Of a stretch of 64,000 nucleotides of DNA, positions 17,143 through 25,000 are shown piece after piece (the first letter of the stretch is position 1; each line of letters starts with the position of its first letter). The stretch spans positions 1-64,000 of the forward strand of contig VGXS01000001.1 in the NCBI GenBank assembly GCA_016873225.1. The letters are read 5' to 3'. A program made the position numbers and the translations under genes. The stretch comes from Planctomycetota bacterium. GTDB taxonomy: Bacteria > Planctomycetota > Planctomycetia > Gemmatales > Gemmataceae. The notes beneath the pieces were generated by a model that saw only the letters and a program-made list of their open reading frames with translations, had not been told where the DNA came from and did no database searches.

Positions 17143-18706
17143 CTACCACCGGAACTGGTACTGCACGAACGAAAGGCTGGAATTGGCGGAAGGTCCTGTC
17201 TGGCGGAGAAAATCGCCGCCGAACAGGGTGCAATACCCCGCCAGGATGTCGCTGCGGGGGCCAAGGTGGAAATTGAGCACCAAGTCCACCTCTTGGCCGA
17301 CATCGTAACCCGCCGAACCGTTCGGAGAGACGCGCGAGACCTGCGCGGCGGCGTTGTAAAGCGCGTCGCGCGCCGAGAACAGCCAGAACCGATGATACTG
17401 GATCCAGCAAGTAAGCCACGGGGCGGGATACAGGTAAAGGTGCTGGTTGAAGTCGCGGATGTTCTGCCTGCCGACCTGGTCGGTCCATCCCAGGTAGTAA
17501 TGGCTGAATGGAAACAGTTGCTGGAAGGTGCTGGCGGGCGACTCGCCCGGATTCCGGGTGCCGGTGGCCATGTCGTAATAGATCCAGTAACTGGGGGAAA
17601 GCGGCAGGTCGGCAAAGATACGCCCCGCGCCAACGGTGGTGGCGCCGGCCACCACCGTTGCCCTGCATGGCGCCCAGTTGCAGCATCACCTCCGCGTCCC
17701 ACTGCCAGCCATCGCGCCTGCCGGCGTGGCGGGAACCGAGCGTCGCGATGCCGACGGGGGCCTGTGGTATTCCCTTCGTCGTGGTGGTACTGGCGTTGCC
17801 TGTGTAAAGGGCGTAAATGTCGGCCCAGAAATCCTTTTGGGGCCTGATCGACCACCACGCGCCCGCCAGGTTGACATTCTCGTTGGGTGAGGCGATTCCC
17901 GTGACCGAGAGAATCACCGGCTGAGCCCAGAACAGGTCGAAATCGTGGTCCTCCCCACGCCAATAACTCCGCACGCCGTCGAAGGTGCGCCTGGTGTTGG
18001 CCCAGTCGAGGGTGCCTATGAGCCTTTGGGAACCGAACAGCAGTTCCTGCCTGCCGGCGCGCAACGCCACCGCCCGGTTGTCGATCTCACCCAGTTTCAT
18101 CTCCACGAAGGCGTTGAGGAAATCCGCGGGATCGCGGTCGGGAAGAACCGGCGGCAGGTCGTTGTGCGCGATGTCGGCGGAGATGAACTCGAGGTAGACG
18201 CGGAACCTGTCCTCATACCACAGGTCGCCGAACACCCGCAGGCGGTTCAGGTAGTAGTTGTTGTCGATGGTTGTCAGCCGGGCATTTCCCTCATTGGCGA
18301 AACGCCAGCGGTATTCGCCACCCGAGGCGAACAACCAATGGTCGCCGCGCGGCACGCGCTTGAGCCTGTCGAACCACGGAAAGGAGCGGTCTTCCCCGGG
18401 CGGGTCGACGATGTGGAAATTGGTCTCAAAGAACGGCAAAGGCTGGGGCGCCAGGTTCGAGAAGGGGTTCTTGGGCAGGCTTTCGCGTTCGATTCCCAAA
18501 AACCAGTCGCGCACCGAGTGATAACCGGAATGCCTGGGAGGCGTGACGAAGTTGCCGGGAGGCGGAAACACCTGCGGACGGGGCGCACGGTCCCACCATT
18601 CGGGCCGTGTCTCAAGAAGCGGGGGAATGGCGAGTTCTGGCAAGACCTCGGCTGAGGCTTCGTCCCCTAGCGCCAGAAATGCCAGGATAAGGCAGGAGCC
18701 GTTCAT
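17143..18706 (-). pseudogene. Alginate-export-type outer-membrane porin, interrupted by one frameshift
   Basis: A beta-barrel porin of the alginate export family read in two frames. The first part (18706 to about 17660) has a signal peptide (NGSCLILAFLALGDEASA), then GEYRWRFANEGNARLTTIDN, LRVFGDLWYEDRFRVYLEF and VALRAGRQELLFGSQRLIG. The second part (about 17655 to 17143) carries ATTVGAGRIFADLPLSPSYW, HYYLGWTDQVGRQNI and the terminal SLSFVQYQFRW with aromatic end. The frames differ as if one base had been added; removing it gives about 520 residues, normal for the family. The junction lies at a 10-bp perfect inverted repeat (ACGGTGGTGG/CCACCACCGT, 17646-17671 region). It may be a sequencing error, a real lesion or a switchable site. 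Lies between a two-component system and the DUF1549 operon. Confidence 0.8.
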
Positions 18707-18938
18707 TGCATGCCATCGCCAAGCCCGGCATGTTTGGCCAAGGCCCCGGGGCATTCATCGGAAGGAACGAAAATTCCGCCGGGGCAAGGAATGCCGTGTT
18801 GACGGCTTATTCAGGAAGTAAGGAAGGAAGAACCGGCAAGGTTGGCCCAAAATTCCATCACAAATGGCTAATTCAATTAAGTGGACGCCAAACGCGCGGA
18901 GCCTGAACCGCGACCGGGCCGGAGGTCGCCGGGGCGGA

Positions 18939-20318
18939 TCAACCCGCCCTTCGGTCCTTGTCGCCATACACCTTGAGCTTGTTGTACATCGTCTTGAGGC
19001 TGATATCGAGTTCGGCCGCCGCGGCGCTCTTGCTGCCGCCATTGCGGTCGAGGGCGCGGAGGATGTGGTCCATCTCGATCTGTTCGAGGGTTCTCGGCGT
19101 CGATTCCACCGGATGGGCCCGCAAGCTGAGCGAACCGGACGGATTCCTGACACCCTGCGGGAAATGCTCGGGCAGGATCTCCCCCCCCCCGGAGAGGATG
19201 TGGGCATATTCCATCGCGTTGGCCAATTCGCGGACATTGCCCGGCCATGAGTGGTTCAGCAACAGGTCGATGGTGCCGGCCGATAGCGGCTGGCACGGGA
19301 CGCCGGCGGGGCGGCCGGCCGCGCGGTTGAGCAGGTGCCCGGCCAGGGGGACGATGTCCTCGCGCCGTTCACGGAGCGCCGGCATCCGCAACTCGAAGGT
19401 GTTGATCCGGAAATAAAAGTCCTCCCGGAAATCGTCGTCCTGCACCATTTGCCTGAGGTCGCGGTTCGTCGCGCACAGCACCCGCACATCGGCGCGAAAC
19501 GGGCTGGTCTCGCCCACGCGCCGCACCTCGCCCGACTCGAGGAACCTGAGCAGCTTCACCTGGATCGACTTGTTGAGCTCGCCGAGCTCGTCGAGGAACA
19601 GGGTTCCGCCCCCGGCCACCTCGAACAATCCCTTGTGGTCGAGCAGGGCGTTGGTGAACGATCCCTTCTTGTGGCCGAACAACTCGCTTTCCACGAGGTT
19701 CTCGGAAAGCGCCCCGCAGTTCACCGGCACGAACGGCTTGGCGGCCCGCCGGCTCTGCATCCACAGCGTGCGCGCGGCCAGTTCCTTGCCGGTTCCCGTC
19801 TCGCCGTTGATGAGCACGGTGGTGTCGGTGGGCGCCACCGTGGCGATGAGTCTGTGCACGGCGCGCATCGCCGGTGACTCGCCGACAAGGATGTTCGGCC
19901 CCTCCACGGCCTGGAGCCGGGTCTGCAGCGCCAGGTTGGCATTCTTGAGATCGCGTTTTTCTGCGATTTTCCCAAGGATCGCCTCGATCTCCGCCATCTT
20001 CGCCGGCTTGGTGATGTAGTCGAAGGCCCCCAGGCGCACCGCCTCGATCGCCGTTTCCATGCTGGCGTGGCCGGTCATCACAACGGCCTCGGTGTCGGGA
20101 GCCACCCTCTTGAGGTGCTCGAGCAACTCGATTCCGGTCATGCCCGGCATGCGGAGGTCGAGGATCGCCGCGTCGAAGTGATCCTTCTCGAGCGCCTTGA
20201 GGGCCAGCCGGCCCTCGCCGAACACCGTGGCCTCGTGGCCAAGACGGGTCAGTTCGGCGCGCATGATTTCCTGCAGCGGCCGCTCGTCGTCGCAGAACAA
20301 AACCCGCAATCGGCTCAT
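18939..20318 (-). CDS. NtrC-family sigma-54-type response regulator (REC-AAA+-Fis HTH)
   Basis: 459 residues. Receiver domain: acidic pair CDDERPL, phospho-acceptor in ILDLRMPGMTG near residue 54, and KPAK later. AAA+ domain: Walker A GETGTGKE near 171, Walker B GGTLFLDELGELN, arginine-finger region. The sigma-54 contact loop reads GSFTNA (near 216) where GAFTGA is standard: Phe and Thr are kept, two positions differ. A Fis-type helix-turn-helix ends the protein (ALDRNGGSKSAAAAELDISL). It should be phosphorylated by the kinase encoded 26 bases upstream and activate transcription from sigma-54 promoters. ATG 20318 is preferred to an upstream in-frame TTG (20333). Confidence 0.93.
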   Translation of the reverse strand: MSRLRVLFCDDERPLQEIMRAELTRLGHEATVFGEGRLALKALEKDHFDAAILDLRMPGMTGIELLEHLKRVAPDTEAVVMTGHASMETAIEAVRLGAFDYITKPAKMAEIEAILGKIAEKRDLKNANLALQTRLQAVEGPNILVGESPAMRAVHRLIATVAPTDTTVLINGETGTGKELAARTLWMQSRRAAKPFVPVNCGALSENLVESELFGHKKGSFTNALLDHKGLFEVAGGGTLFLDELGELNKSIQVKLLRFLESGEVRRVGETSPFRADVRVLCATNRDLRQMVQDDDFREDFYFRINTFELRMPALRERREDIVPLAGHLLNRAAGRPAGVPCQPLSAGTIDLLLNHSWPGNVRELANAMEYAHILSGGGEILPEHFPQGVRNPSGSLSLRAHPVESTPRTLEQIEMDHILRALDRNGGSKSAAAAELDISLKTMYNKLKVYGDKDRRAG

Positions 20319-20343
20319 CTCTCTACCCCGCAATCCGCCATGG

Positions 20344-21942
20344 TCAGGCCGCCAGGCGCGGCATGCTCCTGCTGTCGGGAGCCGGCTTGGCCCCCTCCAC
20401 CGCCCGCGAAGGCAACCTCACCGTGAAGATGCTGCCCTGCCCCGGACCGGCGCTCGTCGCCTCGATCTCACCGCCATGCTGCTGGATGATCCGGTGGGAG
20501 ATCGTCAGCCCCAGGCCCGTGCCCGAACCGGTGCGGTTCTTCGTGAAGAACGGCTCGAAGATGTTCTCGAGCGTCGAACGGTCCATGCCCACCCCGGAGT
20601 CGGTGACCTCCACCAGCGCCTGGTCGCCATCCTGGGCGACGCGCACCTTCAGGGTCCCGCCCGCGTCCATGCTTTCCAGCCCGTTGACCACCAGGTTCAG
20701 CACCACCTGCTTGATCTCCTCGGGATTGGCCCACGCGCGCACCGGCGACGGAGCGTCGAGCACCATGCGCTTGTCGCGGCACACCGGCAGGTGCTGGGCC
20801 CCGTCGAGCACCGACTGGGCCAGCCGGCAGACATCGGCGCTCTCCCGCGTCTTCTCGCCACCCCGGCTGAACGCCAGCAGCTTTTCGGTGATGCCCTTGC
20901 AGCGGAACGACTCCTCCTGGATCAGGTTGAGGTACCGCTCGAACACCTCGCGCTGCTCGGGGGAATCGAGCCGGCCCGCCGATTGCCTCAGCCGGGCCTC
21001 GAGCGCCTCGGCGCAGAAGGCGATGCTCGCCAGCGGGTTGTTGATCTCGTGGGCCACTCCCGCGGCGAGGTAGCCCACGCTCGCCAGCCTCTCGCTGCGC
21101 ACCAGTTGGCGGCTGCGGTCGGCCACCTGGCGGTTCAGGTCGCTGTAAAGCGACTGCAGGCGCTCCATCATGGCGTTGAACGCCTCGGCGAGGTCCTGCA
21201 TCTCGTCGCCGCTCTCGATCGTGAGCCGGTGGTCGAGGTCGCCGCCGGCGATGCGCCGGACGCCCTCCTGCAGGTCGCGGATCGGGTTGAACACCCAGGC
21301 GTAAAAGGCGCGCAGGAGGCCCGCCAAGGCGACCAGGCCGACGCCGCACGCGGGCACCGCCAGCCAGAGGCTGAACTGGTAGTTGCGCCTTGAGGCGCTG
21401 ATCTTGTGGTCGAGGTCCTCATGGATGCTGTCGCGGAGGTCGCGGCTGTCGCGTTCGAGTTTTTCGCAGGCGGCCTGCGCCGCGGCGAGCGGATCGGGAG
21501 CGCCCACCGCCGCCGCGCCGCCGATCCTCGGCGCCATCAGCGAGGCCAGGGCGGCGGAAAGCGAGGCGAGATCCTGCTCGATCACCGCGGCCAACTCGCG
21601 CTCGAGGAGGCCGTCGGCGGGGCGGCGCCGGACCGGTTCGGCAGGCTCGTCGATCTGGGCCCGATATTCCTCGACGGTTTCCCTGGCCCTGGCCAGCGGT
21701 TGCAGCAGGCGGCCCGGCGACTCGCCGAGCCTCAGCACCATGGAAGGGGAAACCAGCCGGGCGACGGCCGACTTCAGCGCCTCGGCCGACTTGAGTTCGG
21801 CGAGGCGGCCGCGAACGCTGGAAACCGTCTGGTAATACGACCACAGGCCCATCAGGGTGCCGGACAGGCCCAACCCCAAGAGCAGGGCGAACAACGCCAC
21901 GCCCAAAAGCAGCTTTTGCCGGATCCGCCAGCCGAGCGCCAC
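20344..21942 (-). CDS. Membrane sensor histidine kinase (NtrB/ZraS-like)
   Basis: About 532 residues. First membrane span near residues 10-35 (LLLGVALFALLLGLGLSGTL), an extracytoplasmic helical region of roughly 150 residues, second span near 190-215, then HAMP (NPIRDLQEGVRRIAGGDLDH), HisKA with phospho-acceptor VAAGVAHEINNPLAS near residue 297, and an HATPase_c domain with NLVVNGLES, TDSGVGM, EPFFTKNRTGSGTGLGL. No PAS domain or recognisable ligand pocket, so the stimulus is unknown. The frame is open to 22431, but the upstream part is low-complexity and unlikely coding; I choose GTG 21942, preceded by GAGGGG at eight bases. Forms an operon with the regulator that follows. Confidence 0.88.
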   Translation of the reverse strand: MALGWRIRQKLLLGVALFALLLGLGLSGTLMGLWSYYQTVSSVRGRLAELKSAEALKSAVARLVSPSMVLRLGESPGRLLQPLARARETVEEYRAQIDEPAEPVRRRPADGLLERELAAVIEQDLASLSAALASLMAPRIGGAAAVGAPDPLAAAQAACEKLERDSRDLRDSIHEDLDHKISASRRNYQFSLWLAVPACGVGLVALAGLLRAFYAWVFNPIRDLQEGVRRIAGGDLDHRLTIESGDEMQDLAEAFNAMMERLQSLYSDLNRQVADRSRQLVRSERLASVGYLAAGVAHEINNPLASIAFCAEALEARLRQSAGRLDSPEQREVFERYLNLIQEESFRCKGITEKLLAFSRGGEKTRESADVCRLAQSVLDGAQHLPVCRDKRMVLDAPSPVRAWANPEEIKQVVLNLVVNGLESMDAGGTLKVRVAQDGDQALVEVTDSGVGMDRSTLENIFEPFFTKNRTGSGTGLGLTISHRIIQQHGGEIEATSAGPGQGSIFTVRLPSRAVEGAKPAPDSRSMPRLAA

Positions 21943-22469
21943 CTGCCAAACCCCTCTTAGCGCCAGACCCAACCATGGGTCCGGCCGCGAAAGGCTACCC
22001 GAGGGCGCGGATCGGAATGGATACCAGTTTCCCGTGCCCGGGCCGGGGCCCGGGGCGGGGGCGGAGGTCCCGCCCGGGGAGTCTTTTTCCGGGAAAACTT
22101 GGGCTTTTTTTGTCGCCGGAGATCGTTCTAGACTTGTCCCCGTCGCAGCTGGTTTGGTGGTCAGGGAAGACCCCACGGATGCGGCCGGCGGACCGGAATC
22201 CTTGGTCTGATTCGCCGCGAAAGGGCCTGACAGGGAGCACGGGAATGAGCCGCTTGAACCGCCTCCATCCCGCCCGGCCGGCCTCGCCAGGGATTCCTTC
22301 GAGCCCACACCCTGAGTTGCCTTCGTTCTTTCCCGGGTCCGCGGCCAGGATGGCCTCGGATTGACGGTTCGCCGGTGGCCGGTTTCGGCCGCCGGCGGGT
22401 TCCGGGAAGCGGGCGGGTTGCCGCGCGCCATCGTCAGTTTGTCGGATCCATGAACTCAGGAAGCCACGC
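21943..22469. other. Divergent intergenic region upstream of the kinase and the PseG-like gene
   Basis: About 530 bases between two divergent start codons. It includes a GC-rich palindrome, CCCGGGCC-GG-GGCCCGGG (22037-22054), G-rich tracts, and a run of seven T at about 22104-22110. These could be regulatory or structural in RNA. The kinase frame is open through much of it but gives a proline/glycine-rich, unconserved translation. I see no confident promoter or sigma-54 (TGGCAC/TTGC) site. Confidence 0.5.
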
Positions 22470-23543
22470 ATGAGCCGTTCACCCGTCCTGTTCCGAGTCG
22501 ATGCCGACACCATCGCCGGCCATGAGTCGATGAGCCGCTGCCAGGTGTTCGCCGCCGCCCTGCAGCGCCGCCGGCGCCAGGCCTATTTCCTCTCGAGGGT
22601 GGAGCCCGCCTCCCAAATCCTGCCCCTCAAGAGAGGGGGAAATGAGTACATCGCCGCCGGCCAGCCGATCGGCACCCCCGCCGACCTCCAGGAAACGCTC
22701 CGCGAGGTCCGCAGGCTTTCCCCCGCCGCCGTCGTCGTCGATTCCCCGCTCGTCACCATGCAATACCTCGAGACCCTTCACCGCGCCGGCGTCCTCGTCG
22801 TCACCTTCGACCACCTCGCCCGCTTCCGCTTCCCCTCCGGCCTTGTCATCAACCCGCTTTTGGGTCCCGGCCGCGAGGATTACGACCACGCCGCCGGCAC
22901 CCAGTTGCTGCTGGGCGAACGGTACGCCATGATCCGGCCCGAGGTGCGCCGGCAAAGGCCGCAGCGGGCCCAGGAACCGGCGGGAACCCTCCGCGTTCTC
23001 GTGGCGCTCGGAGAGCACGACCCCGCCCGCCAGTCGATGCCCATGGCCAAGTCGCTGCTGGCCGGACTCAAGGGTGTCCGCGTCGATGTCGCCGTCCGCG
23101 CGCATCATCCCGACTTCGAGGCCCTCAAGGCCATGGCCGAGCAATCCGACGGGCGGATGGAACTGGCCTCCGAACCGCAGGAGATCGTGCAGAAACTCAC
23201 CCGCTGCCATGTCGCGGTGTCCGGCGGCAGCGGTTGGTCGATGGACTTGGCGTGCCTCGGCGTGCCCCAGGTGATCGTCGTGCAGCAGGAATGCTATTGG
23301 CCTAGCGCCCGCCGCCTCGAGGAGGAGGGCGCCGCCACCTGCATCGGTTCCGGTGAGAACCTGTCGCTTACCAACCTCAGGCAGGTGGTGCAGGACCTGC
23401 TCGACTGCCCGCTCGAACGGCAGGCGATGTCGCGTTGCGCCCGGCAGTTGATCGATGGCCGGGGCCCCGACAGGTTGATCCTGGCGTTGGAAGTCATGCT
23501 GCACCCCTACAAGCAGGAGCAGGAATTGGCCCGCGCGGCCTGA
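22470..23543 (+). CDS. PseG/SpsG-like sugar-nucleotide hydrolase or glycosyltransferase-fold protein
   Basis: 357 residues. The opening FRVDADTIAGHESMSRCQVF matches the N-terminal signature of PseG-type proteins (GxGHxxRC with a variant glycine), where the histidine is catalytic in UDP-2,4-diacetamido-trideoxy-altropyranose hydrolase. Further blocks: VVDSPLVTMQYLE, RVLVALGEHDPARQ and the GT-B-like CHVAVSGGSGWSMDLACLGVPQ. PseG acts in pseudaminic acid synthesis, but no other Pse gene is in the window, so the role here may be different, for example in surface-polysaccharide or spore-coat sugar synthesis. It stands alone, divergent from the histidine kinase and followed by a terminator. ATG 22470 is the first in frame. 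Confidence 0.65.
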   Translation: MSRSPVLFRVDADTIAGHESMSRCQVFAAALQRRRRQAYFLSRVEPASQILPLKRGGNEYIAAGQPIGTPADLQETLREVRRLSPAAVVVDSPLVTMQYLETLHRAGVLVVTFDHLARFRFPSGLVINPLLGPGREDYDHAAGTQLLLGERYAMIRPEVRRQRPQRAQEPAGTLRVLVALGEHDPARQSMPMAKSLLAGLKGVRVDVAVRAHHPDFEALKAMAEQSDGRMELASEPQEIVQKLTRCHVAVSGGSGWSMDLACLGVPQVIVVQQECYWPSARRLEEEGAATCIGSGENLSLTNLRQVVQDLLDCPLERQAMSRCARQLIDGRGPDRLILALEVMLHPYKQEQELARAA

Positions 23544-23569
23544 AGTTCGTGGCTTTGCACATTTCTTGC

Positions 23570-23605
23570 GCCCGTGGCCGTCATCGGCCGCGGGCACTTT
23601 TCTTG
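23570..23605 (+). terminator. Rho-independent terminator after the PseG-like gene
   Basis: Stem GCCCGTGGCCG / CGGCCGCGGGC (11 bp, one T-G pair) with a TCAT loop, followed by ACTTTTCTTG. It lies 27 bases after the stop at 23543. Confidence 0.75.
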
Positions 23606-23670
23606 AAAAAGGAATTGGTCATCGTCGTCTAACACAACCGGGGCCGTTTCCAAGGCCTCGAGAGAACGAA

Positions 23671-23730
23671 TTCATCAGTTTTTCACGCATTCTTCACATT
23701 AAAGAAAAACTTCATCCACTTTTCACGATA
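23671..23730. promoter_or_regulatory. Pair of 20-bp direct repeats, 40 bp apart, upstream of the DUF1559 gene
   Basis: The copies at 23671-23690 and 23711-23730 share TTCATC and TTTTCACG at the same positions (14 of 20 identical). The start-to-start distance of 40 bases is close to four helical turns, and the region is AT-rich compared with its surroundings. It lies about 70-130 bases before the start codon, so an operator is plausible; no known regulator consensus is recognised. Confidence 0.35.
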
Positions 23731-23801
23731 CCTGCCTAGCGGCGTCACGCATCGCAATTAAGTTATTGTTGCGTCCTTGTGCATAACTTTGGAGACCTCT
23801 C

Positions 23802-24916
23802 ATGAATCGAAACCATCGTCAGGGGTTCACCCTGATCGAATTGCTCGTCGTCATCGCCATCATCGCCGTGCTCATCGGCCTCTTGGTTCCCGCCGTTCAA
23901 AAGGTTCGCGAAGCCGCCAACCGCATGAGCTGCACCAACAACCTCAAGCAGATTGGCGTGGGTATCCACAGCTTCGAAAGCGCCGCCGGAACCATGCCTT
24001 CCGTGGGCCAGTGCGAATCGACCACGGGTACCGTGACCTACACTTGCATTGGGTGGTCTGTTCAAATTCTTCCCCAGATCGAACAGGAACAGGTTTTCAA
24101 GCAGTTTGACACCACCTTCAACCCGATCGGCAACGCCGCCTATCGCCAAGCATCGCTTCATCCCAAATCGATCGGTCGCGCCTACGATGATCCGGCCAAC
24201 GGCGCCGCCGCGTTTAACGCTGCCAAGGCCCAAATCAAAACCTACATTTGCCCAGCGCCCCTATCGCCGGGCCTTCCCGCGACCCCGTCCATGGCCTTGG
24301 CGGCATCGACTACATGGCCGTCGCCTTGAGTGACATTCGTACCGGTGCCACTGCCACGGCGAATACGCCAACATTTGCCGGTTATGGAATTCGGGGTGCG
24401 ATTGCCGATGCCGTCTTCGGCGCCATGACCTGCGATGGCCGCAAGATCAGCAACATTCAGGATGGTTCTTCCAACACGATTTTGGTGATCGAAGACGCCG
24501 GCCGCGCCCATCCTTCCGTTGGCTTATTCGGTGCCAACGCCAGCAACGGCCGCCTCTCCGCCCTCAACGCACCTTCCAATGCGATGACCTCCCCTGCCGC
24601 TAGCGCCCGCCGCGTGTTTGCTTGGGCCGACCCTGATGCCGCCACCAATGGTGTTTCAGGTCCCAACAACTCTACTGTCGCGGCAAACCGGCGAGCCAAA
24701 ATTAACAACAGCAATTCACCTATCGGCGGTCCTGCTGATTGTCGTTGGACCACCAACAACTGCGGCCCCAACGATGAACCGTTCGGTTTCCACTCCGGCG
24801 GTTGCAACGCCGTGATGGCCGATGGTTCCGTCCGTTTCCTCAAGGACTCCATCGACCCCGCCACCCTCAAGTTCATCTGCGGTGCTGAAGACGGCATAAT
24901 CACCAACCTCGATTGA
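23802..24916 (+). pseudogene. DUF1559 pilin-like protein with N-terminal methylation motif, one frameshift
   Basis: The N-terminus [20 protein letters not shown] is a type IV prepilin/pseudopilin cleavage and methylation motif, followed by the family block [18 protein letters not shown]. Reading is lost near 24250, where CAAATCAAAACCTACATTTG is followed by CCCAGC; adding one C to that run restores [15 protein letters not shown] and the rest of the DUF1559 domain: NIQDGSSNTILVIEDAG, the glycine-rich core and C-terminal GGCNAVMADGSVRFLKDSI. Corrected length is 371 residues, normal for this large planctomycete family, probably surface-displayed by a type II-like pseudopilin route. GGAG lies about seven bases before the ATG. 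The homopolymer position makes a sequencing error likely, but I cannot exclude a true pseudogene. Confidence 0.85.
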
Positions 24917-24952
24917 CCCACTGGTTGGTTTCCGATTCCCGTCTAAACTTCA

Positions 24953-24988
24953 AGGCGTCGCGCGATTGAGCGCGGCGCCTTTTTCTTT
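24953..24988 (+). terminator. Rho-independent terminator after the DUF1559 gene
   Basis: Stem AGGCGTCGCGC / GCGCGGCGCCT (11 bp with one T-G pair), loop GATTGA, then TTTTCTTT. It ends 13 bases before the start codon of the following FG-GAP gene, so that gene's promoter must be very close or inside it. Confidence 0.85.
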
Positions 24989-25000
24989 GGATTGGCCATC

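Noticed and set aside
14639-18754. A single 1371-residue minus-strand protein
   Set aside because: It is a false fusion of the frameshifted porin, out-of-frame sequence and the true DUF1549/DUF1553 gene, which has its own start and signal peptide at 17047.
22037-22054. GC-rich palindrome as a terminator
   Set aside because: It has no T-run on either side at the right distance and lies between divergent starts.
21943-22431. N-terminal extension of the histidine kinase
   Set aside because: Low-complexity Pro/Gly/Ser-rich translation, no conserved domain; a GTG with a good ribosome binding site at 21942 gives a normal kinase.
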